Part shown: positions 22,416 through 34,100 of the stretch, in pieces
Layout: each line of letters begins with the position of its first letter
Position numbering within the stretch: the stretch's first letter is position 1
NCBI GenBank assembly: GCA_947568835.1
Contig: OX387607.1
Span: 18,130,277-18,194,276 of the forward strand
DNA from: Protonemura montana
Taxonomy: Eukaryota > Arthropoda > Insecta > Plecoptera > Nemouridae
Direction: 5' to 3'
DNA length: 64,000 nucleotides
Notes under the pieces: generated by a model
Told to the model about the DNA's origin: nothing
What the model saw: only the letters and a program-made list of their open reading frames with translations
Databases searched by the model: none
Program-made: the position numbers and the translations under genes

Positions 22416-23562
22416 ACGGTTTGGCCTGTTGGAAACACCGGCACTCGTGAGACCACCGAAGTTAAGTAACATTGCGCTGAGTCAGGTATTGGATGGGTGA
22501 CCATCATACACATGACCAGTTCTGTTTGGGAGAGAGGTTGGAGGGATGAAAGTTAAGCAACACTGCGCTGGGTCAGGTATTGGATGGGTGACTATCATAC
22601 ACATGACCAGTTCTGTTCGGGAGAGAGGTTGGAGGGATGAAAGTTAAGCAACACTGCGCTGGGTCAGATATTGAATGGGTGACCATCATACACATGACCA
22701 GTTCTGTTTGGGAGAGAGGTTGGAGGGATGAAAGTTAAGCAACACTGCGCTGGGTCAGGTATTGGATGTGTGACCATCATACACATGACCAGTTCTGTTC
22801 GGGAGAGAGGTTGGAGGGATGAAAGTTAAGCAACACTGCGCTGGGTCAGGTATTGGATGGGTGACCATCATACACATGACCAGTTCTGTTCGGGAGAGAG
22901 GTTGGAGGGATGAAAGTTAAGCAACACTGCGCTAGGTCAGGTATTGGATGGGTGACCATCATACACATGACCAGTTCTGTTCGGGAGAGAGGTTGGAGTG
23001 ATGAAAGTTAAGCAACACTGCGCTGGGTCAGGTATTGGATGGGTGACCATCATACACATGACCAGTTCTGTTCGGGAGAGAGGTTAGAGGGATGAAAGTT
23101 AAGCAACTCTGCGCTGGGTCAGGTATTGGATGGGTGACCATCATACACATGACCAGTTCTGTTCGGGAGAGAGGTTAGAGGGATGAAAGTTAAGCAACTC
23201 TGCGCTGGGTCAGGTATTGGATGGGTGACCATCATACACATGACCAGTTCTGTTCGGGAGAGAGGCTGGAGGGATGAAAGTTAGTACAGCAACTTCACTC
23301 GCCTTACTTATCAACCTTTCGACAGCATGGATTTGTGGAGGAATCCACAAATCAACAATCCACAAAATCCACAAATCCACCAATCTTAGTGCTCTTCGAC
23401 TGGAGTAGGCTACGTGCCGCCACCGGGTTTCCCCTCCTCCCTCCTAGGCTAGGTTAGGTTCATCATATTCATCATCATCCACTCATTCACTGATGCCATT
23501 AGACCACTGCCGCATGGCCAGATGTCAAAACAGTGCGTCGTTAAACCCAAATAATCATTATT
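22416..23562 (+). mobile_element. Full-length 5S-derived SINE with ~9-unit 91-bp array
   Basis: Head at 22416-22505 (ACGGTTTGGCCTGTTGGAAACACC), 91-bp units to about 23285, then the body with a local ATCCACAAATC duplication (23335-23380), CTAGGCTAGGTTAGGTTC, a CATCATC run and the tail GTGCGTCGTTAAAC near 23533. The junction from the last unit into the body (GATGAAAGTTAGTACAGCAAC) shows where the repeat unit closes. Confidence 0.88.
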
Positions 23563-24045
23563 AAGATACAAAATGAAAGTTTCTTATGAAGATAATTTCA
23601 CGTTTAAAACATAGGTTTACTATTTCTGAAAATCTCGCCAGAAGTTTGGGTTGTACAATTTTAGCAATACAACCCCAAAAAATCTGCAAATTTTACAACC
23701 TTTCTTCAAAATGTCGGCAGCTTAGCTGTCGACTTTAGCACTGAAACTAGATCAAGTTGTTATAGCAACAGCTTCAGAAAAAAAACGACGATCAACTTTT
23801 TTTACTTGCAAAATTGTCAGATCGAATTTTGAACGTAATTTAGTTGATTTTTTTCTGTAATGACCACCTAGAAATATAATTTCAGGGGTAGGTCCCCCCC
23901 CCCCCTCCCCCCCTCCTCTCAGCGACCTTGTGTCTCCTTCACACGCTTGGGCAACCTCTCACCTCTCGCCGTCAAGAGGGCGGTGCTTTTTTGCAGCGAT
24001 TCTGTCAGTGGTCGACTCAACGCGCTTCGTATCGGTCGGCAAACA
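23563..24045. other. Spacer with a C-rich tract
   Basis: No gene seen. At 23889-23922 the plus strand is almost pure C with a few T, giving a G-rich minus strand with several G runs that could form a quadruplex. Confidence 0.4.
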
Positions 24046-24255
24046 CATAGCGAACTTTCGGCGAATCTTGGGCAAAACTTCGGTGAAATTTCGGCAAAAC
24101 TTCGGTGAAACTTTGGTGAAATTTCGGCAAAACTTTGGTAAAACTTCGGTGAAACTTCGGTGAATTTTCGGCAAAACTCTGGTAAAACTTCGGTGAAATT
24201 TCGGCAAAACTTTGGCAAAACTTCGGCAAAACTTCAGTGAAACTTCAGAAAAACT
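24046..24255 (+). repeat. 11-bp minisatellite upstream of the GMC gene
   Basis: About 16-18 imperfect copies of an 11-bp unit AAACTTCGGTG / AAATTTCGGCA / AAACTTTGGTA. The frames through it on the minus strand (Lys-Phe-Cys-Arg-Ser-Phe type repeats) are by-products of the 11-bp period. Confidence 0.9.
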
Positions 24256-24632
24256 CAAATTTTGCAATTTTGGGAGCAAAATTTTGCGCGATCTGAACAA
24301 CATTTGCCGAATTATTTAATCAAAAGGTTTTGTATGAATCATTTTTCATTGAAGAACACGTGTGGCGAAAACAATTGCTCTTCAACAAGTGCCGTTCAAT
24401 TAAAACTACTCGATTTCAATTGCTTTTTGTGCCTTACATAAAAACTTGTGCAAGTTTTTTTTTTTAATTAAAAACAACGCCTAAAATCTGCAAAATTTTC
24501 ACGTGAGACGCGTTGCGTACGTTGTGTAACCCCCGATCAAAAACTGGTTCAACTGGAAACCAGATATAAGTTCACAAACTACTCTCATGTTCGCAATGCA
24601 AAACTATCCGACGCTAATGCGGCGAAATCGCC

Positions 24633-24640
24633 TATATAAA
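24633..24640 (+). promoter_or_regulatory. Candidate TATA box of the GMC oxidoreductase gene
   Basis: TATATAAA lies 151 bp before the ATG at 24791. With the usual ~30-bp spacing, transcription would begin near 24665-24672, giving a 5' UTR of about 120 nt. It is supported by position and consensus only. Confidence 0.45.
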
Positions 24641-24790
24641 AACACTTGACCAACGCGCGCTCAAAACATAACCTGTACACATTTTAATGAAAAAGGTCAA
24701 AGTAGTTTTCCTTAAGTTTAGCCTTATAAGAAAAACCAGTCCACGTCAGCGAATGCAACAGGTGCTAACTTAAGTCGGACCACAGTTAAG

Positions 24791-25184
24791 ATGTCGACAC
24801 TCCACCTCACCTTTATCACGTTCCTGTTGACCTCCTCGCTGGCCGCACCGTCTCAGAACCTGGTCACCACCTTCCTTCAATACTTCCAGGACGTAGTTGT
24901 CAACCCCGACCGCTTTATTCCCGACGTGAAGACCTTCGCTCAAGAGTATGACTTTATTGTTATTGGAGCCGGCTCGGCAGGTTCGGCAATCTCTGCTAGA
25001 CTCACCGAGAATTCAAGATGGAGTGTTTTATTGCTTGAAGCCGGCAAAGATGAGACATTTGTTACTGACGTGCCGCTAATGGCTACGTATGTCGCTAACT
25101 CGGATTACTCGTGGCATTTCCGCGCCGAGCGTGACGATCGCTTCTGTAGAGGCATGCGCAATCGCGTGTGTTATGTGCCGAAAG
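24791..25184 (+). CDS. GMC oxidoreductase exon 1 (signal peptide, FAD-binding motif)
   Basis: ATG at 24791 is the first in frame and begins a clear signal peptide. The exon ends in phase 1 at donor GTAAGT (25185). It carries the dinucleotide-binding GAGSAG and the LLLEAG strand. Confidence 0.93.
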
Positions 25185-28100
25185 GTAAGTACAGTGGATC
25201 ATTGGGTTTATAGGTTTAGTCAGAGTCACAGCGCTAATGTTAAACGTCCTGTCAATGGGTTTACAGGTTTAGTCAGAGTCACAGCGCTAATGTTAAACGT
25301 CCTGTCATTGGGTTTACAGGTTTAGTCAGAGTCACAGCGCTAATGTTAAACGTCATGCCACTGGGTTTACAGGTTTAGTCAGAGTCACAGCGCTAATGTT
25401 AAACGTCCTGTCACTGGGTTTACAGGTTTAGTCAGAGTCACAGCGCTAATGTTAAACGTCCTGTCATTGCGTTTACAGGTTTAGTTAGAGTCACAGTGCT
25501 AATGTTAAACGTCCTGTCATTGGGATTACAGGTTTAGTCAGAGTCACAGCGCTAATGTTAAACGTCCTGCCATTGGGTTTACAGGTTTAGTCAGAGTCAC
25601 AGCGCTAATGTTAAACGTCCTGTCATTGGGTTTACAGGTTTAGTCAGAGTCACAGCGCTAATGTTAAACGTCCTGCCATTGGGTTTACAGGTTTAGTCAG
25701 AGTCACAGCGCTAATGTTAAACGTCCTGTCATTGGGTTTAAAGATTTAGTCAGAGTCACAGCGCTAATGTTAAACGTCCTGCCATTGGGTTTACAGGTTT
25801 AGTCAGAGTCACAGTGCTAATGTTAAACGTCCTGTCATTGGGTTTATAGATTTAGTCAGAGTCACAGCGCTAATGTTAAACGTCATGCCATTGGGTTTAC
25901 AGGTTTAGTCAGAGTCACAGCGCTAATGTTAAACGTCCTGCCATTGGGTTTACAGGTTTAGTCAGAGTCACAGCGCTAATGTTAAACGTCCTGCCATTGG
26001 GTTTACAGGTTTAGTCAGAGTCACAGCGCTAATGTTAAACGTCCTGCCATTGGGTTTACAGGTTTAGTCAGAGTCACAGCGCTAATGTTAAACGTCATGC
26101 CATTGGGTTTACAGGTTTTCTGATCCATTTTTTAAAGAGATTATTAGTTTTCTAAATAATGGACAAAAACTTTGCGCATAGGAAGCTTTTTTGTGATGCT
26201 TGAAGATTGCTAACGGTTTGGCGTGTTGGAAACACCGGTTCTCATGAGATCACCAAAGTTAAGCAGCACTGCGCTGAGTCAGGTATTGGATGGGTGACCA
26301 TCATACACACGACCAGTTCTGTTCGGGAGAGAGGTTGGAGGGATGAAAGTTAGTACAGCAACTTTACTCGCCTTGCTTATCAACCTCTCGACAGCATGGA
26401 TTTGTGGAGGAATCCTGTTGTTCGCGTTGTACCGTCCTTCGGAAGGGACGTTAAGCCGGTGGTCCCCTTGGTCTTCGACAGGAGTATGGCTACGTGCCGG
26501 CACCGGGTTTCCGCTCCTCCCTTCTAGGCTAGGTTAGGTTCATCATCATCCTTTCATTCACCGACGTCATTAGACCAGTACCGCATGGCCTGTCGTCTAG
26601 CCCCACTAATCAATCAATCAACTGTCATACCCTGCCTCTACAGGCAAAGCTCTCGGCGGCACCAGCGTGGTGAACTTCATGGTCTATACTCGAGGCAGCG
26701 CTGGCGACTTCGACCGATGGCGCGACCTCGGCAACCCCGGCTGGGCATACAACGACGTCCTACCCTACTTCATAAAGTCAGAGAACGCCTCCATCCCGGG
26801 CCTGGAGCGCAGCCCGGAACGTGGCCACGACGGGCACCTCAGCGTACAACACGCGCGTTGGAGGTCGCCGTTAGCCAAGTCGTTCCTGGAGGCTGGCATC
26901 CAAGCCGGGCTGGACCACGTGGACATAAGTGCACGCGTGCGTCCAGGCGTGTCACTGGTGCAGGCAACCTTGGACCACGGGGAGCGTTGTAGCACGTCAC
27001 GTGCTTTCCTGCGCCCGGCACGTAACCGTGAGAACCTGCACGTGGCTCAACAGGTGGGAAGCTTTGATAGAGCATAGGATCCAGTCAGCTGATCTCAAAT
27101 AACCTGGATAGAGCATAGGATCCAGTCAGCTGATCTCAAATAACCTGGATAGAGCATAGGATCCAGCCAGCTGATCTCAAATAACCTGGATAGAGCATAG
27201 GATCCAGCCAGCTGATCTCAAATAACCTGGATAGAACATAGGATCAAGTCAGCTGATCTCAAATAACCTGGATAGAGCATAGAATCCAGCCAGCTGATCT
27301 CAAATAACCTGGATAGAGCATAGGATCCAGCCAGCTGATCTCAAATAACCTGGATAGAACATAGGATCCAGTCAGCTGATCTCAAATAACCTGGATAGAG
27401 CATAGAATCCAGCCAGCTGATCTCAAATAACCTGGATAGAACATAGGATCCAGTCAGCTGATCTTAAATAACCTGGATAGAGCATAGAATCCAGCCAGCT
27501 GATCTCAAATAACCTGGATAGAGCATAGGATCCAGCCAGCTGATCTCAAATAACCTGGATAGAGCATAGGATCCAGCCAGATGATCTCAAATAACCTGGA
27601 TAGAGCATAGGATCCAGTCAGCTGATCTCAAATAACCTGGATAGAGCATAGGATCCAGCCAGCTACTCTCAAATAACCTGGATAGAGCATAGGATCCAGC
27701 CAGCTAATCTCGAATAACCTGGATAGAGCATAGGATCCAGCCAGCTGACCTCAAATAACCTAGATAGAGTATAGGATCCAGCCAGCTAATCTCAAATAAC
27801 CTGGATAGAGCATAGGATCCAGCCAGCTAATCTCATATAACCTGGATAGAGCATAGGAACCAGCCAGCTGATCTCAAATAACATGGATAGAGCATAGGAT
27901 CCAGCCAGCTGACCTCAAATAACCTGGATAGAGTATAGGATCCAGCCAGCTAATCTCAAATAACCTGGATAGAGCATACGATCCAGCCAGCTGATCTCAA
28001 ATAACCTGGATATGGCATAGGATCCAGCCAGCTGATCTTAAATAACCTGGATAGAGCATAGGATCCAGCCAGCTGTTCTCAAATAATCTGGATAGAGCAT

Positions 28101-31100
28101 AGGATCCAGCCAGCTGATCTCAAATAACCTGGATAGAGCATAGGATCCAGCCAGCTGATCTCAAATAACCTGGATAGAGCATACGATCCAGCCAGCTGAT
28201 CTCAAATAACCTGGATATGGCATAGGATCCAGCCAGCTGATCTTAAATAACCTGGATAGAGCATAGGATCCAGCCAGCTGTTCTCAAATAACCTGGATAG
28301 AGCATAGGATCCAGCCAGCTGATCTCAAATAACCTGGATAGAGCATAGGAACCAGCCAGCTGATCTCAAATAACATGGATAGAGCATAGGATCCAGCCAG
28401 CTGACCTCAAATAACCTGGATAGAGTATAGGATCCAGCCAGCTGATCTCAAATAACCTGGATAGAGCATAGGATCCAGCCAGCTGATCTCAAATAACCTG
28501 GATAGAGCATAGGATCCAGCCAGCTGATCTCAAATAACCTGGATAGATCATAGGATCCAGCCATCTCATCAAAATTTAATTCAGACAAATTCATTGTTGG
28601 CAACAGGTAGGAGTCTAAACATCTGTAGTGACCCCACGGTTTGATTTCATTGGAACTATGAAAACTACGAACGCTCACAGCACGGGCTCCTGGAAATTTG
28701 AGACTGCCATTTATACAAAATCTTTACAATAAAATAATGAAGACTCGAAATATCGATGCATTTTTTGTCCAATTGTTTAGATTTTCATAAATATATATCA
28801 ATTTAAATCTCAAACGCGAGTAAAAACGAAATAATAACGAAATGAAATTTCCTAACACTCGAAACGACGGTGACTGTTGTCTGTCAAGCAGTCATTTGGC
28901 TGCCATTAAACGCAACGTGTCTGAGCCTATAAACTTGATAGCAAGGTCCAATCGTCTGAACGCAGTGTTGCCAACAGGCCCGCGTGACTCGCGTGTTGAT
29001 CGACGCCGCCACACGACGTGCGTACGGCGTCGCGTTCACCAAGGACGGCGTCGTGCACAAAGTCCGAGCGCGCAAAGAAGTGATCCTCTCGGCAGGTGCC
29101 ATCAACTCCCCCCAACTCCTAATGCTGTCAGGCGTTGGTCCTAGAGACCACCTTGAGCAGCTCGGTATCCCCGTGGTCAGCGACCTCCGGGTCGGCAGCA
29201 ACCTTCAAGATCACGTGTCTATGTCTGGGTTGGTCTTCATATTGAATGACTCTGTTAGTGTGATGGAACGGAGGGTGCTGTTTGACCCACGGCCAACATT
29301 ACAGTATATGGCTGACCGGAAGGGGGTCTTGACATTGCCTGGTGGCGCTGAGGGGATCGCGTTTGTTAATACCAGGTAAGTAGGTGGGGTGCAACTTGTC
29401 ACATCCCCCCCCCCCCTCCCTCCCCCTCCAAGGGGCGAATACTTGTAATAATATTAGGTATTATTGTCATATTTTAGCAATGAATTTGCTATTGACACGG
29501 TCAATTACAATATGTCACAAGATCGTTTAAAAAGTGAAAAACACTTCTCGATTGAAATTTGTTTTCAGCATCATATCTTTCCCCCTCGGTATTCTAATGC
29601 AATAGCGTCTGAAATTAAAATTTTTAGATTTATTAGAATTCAAAATATGGCAAAGGGGCGGAATTTCTTGTAATAGACATGATTATTCATTAATATATAT
29701 ATTTATAGTAATAAGAAATTGAGAGTTATTAGAAGAACATTCGTTGGATGGGCAAAGAAATATGGATGAAGTTGGTTTGCGAAAAGGAATGGGAGGAAAA
29801 AAAGGAAATTAATAAGGCATATCATTTTATAAAGTATTGTGCCTAAAATGTAAGATTTTCTACCCGTTTAATAGTAAAAATGAACTGAAAGTGGAGTAAA
29901 ATAAACTATGCCAGTAGGAATGCCAGAAAAGCAGCCTTTTATGCCATACGGGTGAATGTTAGTCACCCATAAAACGCCTGTATGTCAGTAATATTCACTG
30001 TCAAGTTTCCTAACCTGAAAATACCATGTTTATACCACCCGTGGCTCTCCCTTCCGTAACAACGGCGTCTCTCTTTGCCAGATTCGCCGGCCACCAAGAC
30101 GACCCGGACATCGAGTTGGTTTTCTCACCAGGCGCGCTCAGCGGCGAGCTGGTGGGAAGTCTTCGTGACATGCTGGGCATCTCAAAGTCACTGACAGATC
30201 AACTGTTCGAGTCTGTGCGAGGACGAGACGCCTTCTCCATCTTGCCGATCCTGATGCATCCAAAAAGCCGGGGCAGGGTGATGCTACGCAGTGCCGATCC
30301 GATGGACTCGCCCAAGATCTTCCTGAACTACTTCGACGACGAGCGAGACTTGCACGTGCTCGTGGAGGGCGTCAAACAGGTGAGTGGCAAACTGGGACAA
30401 TATGGCGCCGTCATGTTGCTAGCCTGAGATAGGACGTACCATTTTAATATTTTTACACCATATTCAATATCAAAGCGGACTTCACCAACGACTCGAAACA
30501 CTGGTAAGAGGTGATTGATTTGTGGTGTTCATCGACGCGCTGTTTTGACGACAGGCCATCCGGCACTGGTCTAATGGCGTCGGTGAATGAGTGGATGATA
30601 GTGAACCTAATCTAGCCTAGAAGGGAGGAAGGGAAATAGCCTACTCCTGTCAAAGACTAAGGGGACCATCGGCTTAACGTCCCTTCCGAAGGACGGTACA
30701 ACGCGAACAACAGGATTCCTCCTCAAATCCATGCTGTCGAGAGGTTGATAAGCAAGGCGAGTGAAGTTGCTGTCGAGAGGTTGATAAGCAAGGCGAGTGA
30801 AGTTGCTGTCGAGAGGTTGATAAGCAAGGCGAGTGAAGTTGCTGTCGAGAGGTTGATAAGCAAGGCGAGTGAAGTTGCTGTCAAGAGTTTGATAAGCAAG
30901 GCGAGTGAAGTTGCTGTCGAGAGGTTGATAAGCAAGGCGAGTGAAGTTGGTGTCGAGAGGTTGATAAGCAAGGCGAGTGAAGTTGCTTTCAAGAGGTTGA
31001 TAAGCAAAGTGAGTGAAGTTGGTGTCGAGAGTTTGAGAAGCAAGGCGAGTGGAGCTGCTGTCGAGAGGTTGATAAGCAAGGCGAGTGAAGTTGCTGTCGA

Positions 31101-34100
31101 GAGGCTGATAAGCAAGGCGAGTGAAGTTGCTGTCGAGAGGTTGATAAGCAAGGCGAGTGACGTTGCTGTAGGTTAGTTTATTTCGTCTCAACGTCTCTCC
31201 CAAATATATCCAATATCTGACCCAGTTAAACTTGGATTTAAGTCGATGACCTCACAAAAATTGATATAATTAAGCGTCACGTCAGCATCGAATGTTAAAA
31301 GTCAACAATTAACTTGAAGTTTCGTGACGAAACGCATCTTCGAACGTCCTCGCGCCGAAAATAGGACGTATTTAAAGACTTTTCTTTCTCATTTTTTGAC
31401 ATTTATGAAAACTAGTTTCTGCTTTTGAACACGCAATCTCGAAAACTTAGTTGGCTCGACAATAGATTGACAAAGTAACATTATTAGGATCACCTCAAAG
31501 AATCTGGTGGTCAAACGGCGACTCGAACCTCGATATCCACGTGTCGCGGGTATTGCTCAAAAGTAGACATGTCATTTTTGAGACAATTTTAGTGTATTTG
31601 ATGAGAATGACAGATCTCCAAGGAGTAGAACCATGAGGCTGTGAATACTCACAGTCACTCTGATTCTAGTGACGCTATACCAGGTCACAACCTGTCAATC
31701 TCGAATAACTACAATTTGAAGTTGGATGCGTTTTATGCTGCAAAATCTAAATTAAATTGCAAACGCTTGCAATGCGCGGGGTATTTTATTAAAAGAAACA
31801 ATCAGACACTTTAAAAAACTGGGGTTTTAACAATAAAAGCACTCGAGACTCATTGCAAGCAGCTGTAATTGAAATTAGACATCACAAATTGTCAGCAAGC
31901 TTTGCTATAATAACAATATTCCGAACCCAACCGAAACGTGTTGAACTTACCACGTTTCCACTTCAGGTTAATAAATGTAAGGTAACATTTAAGATTATTG
32001 CAATGAGTTATATGCCACCGGATTTGTTAACAAAAAATTCATATCACAAATAAAGCTTACATTAAATTAATTTTAATTGCTGTAATTATCTTTGTTTTGG
32101 AACCTTGTGGGCAAATAAATGATTGACCCCTGAACGCGCGCATAATGAGAGACCACCGAGCTACGTGTTGGCACGCTTGGTATGCGTAGCAAGTCGCCAA
32201 GCCCAATAAGGTCGACTTTGTATGCGTTTCTAACGCAATCATCGCCCGTATTGCAGCAGCTATATGTCAGGGTCGCCCACTTTACCTGCATTCAATTCAA
32301 GGCACGCTTCCGCGACTCTGTTCAGACGTTTCACGATCAACCAAGCCAAGCCTTAAAAAAACTAAAACACTTTTTCTCTCGTTTCGTAGCCAAGAGAGAC
32401 AGCGATTCAGTTTAAACTGTCTGCGGTCTTGAATTACATCAATTGAGAAGGAAAAGAATGAACTTTAAACTATTTTTGTTACCTTGTATTAGATTAACCT
32501 TTTACCGAACAGTTTAGCGTGTTGGAAACACCGATCCTCGTGAGATCACCGAAGTTAAGCAACACTGCGCTGGGTCAGGTATTGGATGGATGACCACCGA
32601 ACGGTTTGGCGTGTTGGAAACACCGGTCCTCATGAGATCACCGAAGTTAAGCAACACTGCACTGGGTCAGGTATTGAATGGGTGATTATCTAACCTTTTT
32701 TGACGGGAGAGAAGTTGGAGGGATGAAAGTTAGTACAGCAACTTCACTCGCCTTGCTTATCAACCTCTCGACAGCATGGATTTGTGGAGGAATCCTGCTG
32801 TTCACGTTGTACCGTCCTTCGGAAGGGACGTTTAGCCGGTGGTCCCCTTGGTCTTCGACAGGAGTAGGCTACGTGCCGGCACCGGGTTTCCCCTCCTCCA
32901 TTGTATTCAACAAATACCTTATCTTAACCAACAAATTCACTGACGCCAGAAGACTCGCTGTCAAAAACAGTGCATCGCTAAACATAACAAATCATCGATC
33001 CCAACTTTAGTCAGCATTTCAATATATTTGCGCAAAAGTTTTCAAGAACGAAAACTACATTTTCTTGTCTTGCATTAAATACAAAATACAAAATGGCTAA
33101 TTTATGCTAACACATGACGTTAGGAAACGTTGCGATGTCATAGACATTTTAGAAATCGCAGAAAAGATAAAGTTTATCAACTTGGACATAATCATAATTC
33201 AAGGCGCTGCAACCTGACAGCAGGATCAGTGTCCGAGCCAAGCCATCGAGTTTGTACACACCTAGAGTTACACAATGCATGTCTTCTAGAACAAGGTGTT
33301 TGCTAATACCTGACTTATATCTCTTGTAGCAGCAAACTTTTACTACTAAAACAAGTCATTTCTCGTCTTGAACGATGCACGTTTGCTTTTATTTAAAACA
33401 TTTCTTGACCGAACGGTTTGGCGTGTTGGAAACACCGGTCCTCGTGAGATCACCGAAGTTAAGCAACACTGCGCTGGGTCAGGTATTGGATGGGTGACCA
33501 TCATACACATGCCCAGTTCTGTTCGGGAGAGAGGTTGGAGGGATGAAAGTTAAGCAACACTGCGCTGGGTCAGGTATTGGATGGGTGACCATCATACACA
33601 TGACCAGTTCTGTTCGGGAAAGAGGTTAGAGGGATGAAAGTTAGTACAGCAACTTTATTCGTCTTGCTTATCAACCTCTCGACAGCATGCATTTGTGAAG
33701 GAATCCTGTTGTTCGAGTTGTGGTGGTCCCCTTGGTCCTCTTCGACTGGAGTAGGCTACGAGCCGGCGCCGGGTTTCCCCTCCTCCCTCTAAGGCTAGGT
33801 TAGGTTCATCATCATCCTCATCATCATCCTCATCATCATCCACTCATTCACCGACGCCATTAGACCAGTGCCGAATGACTAGATGTCAAAACAGTGCGTC
33901 GTTAAACACCACATATAAATAATAAATTAAACTTTTCTTCAATTCAAAACTGGGTAGAAAAAAAAGGGAGAAGGGGAAACCCGGTGTCGGCACGAAGCGT
34001 ACTCCTGTCACAGACCAAGGGGACCACCGGCTTAACGTCCCTTCTGAAGGACGGTACAACGCGAACAACAGGATTCCTCCACAAATCCATGCTGTCGAGA

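Noticed and set aside
12430-26117. Common origin of the 46-bp and 53-bp units through the shared TAGTCAGAGTC word
   Set aside because: Only 11 bp are shared and the rest of the units differ; chance or convergence is more likely.
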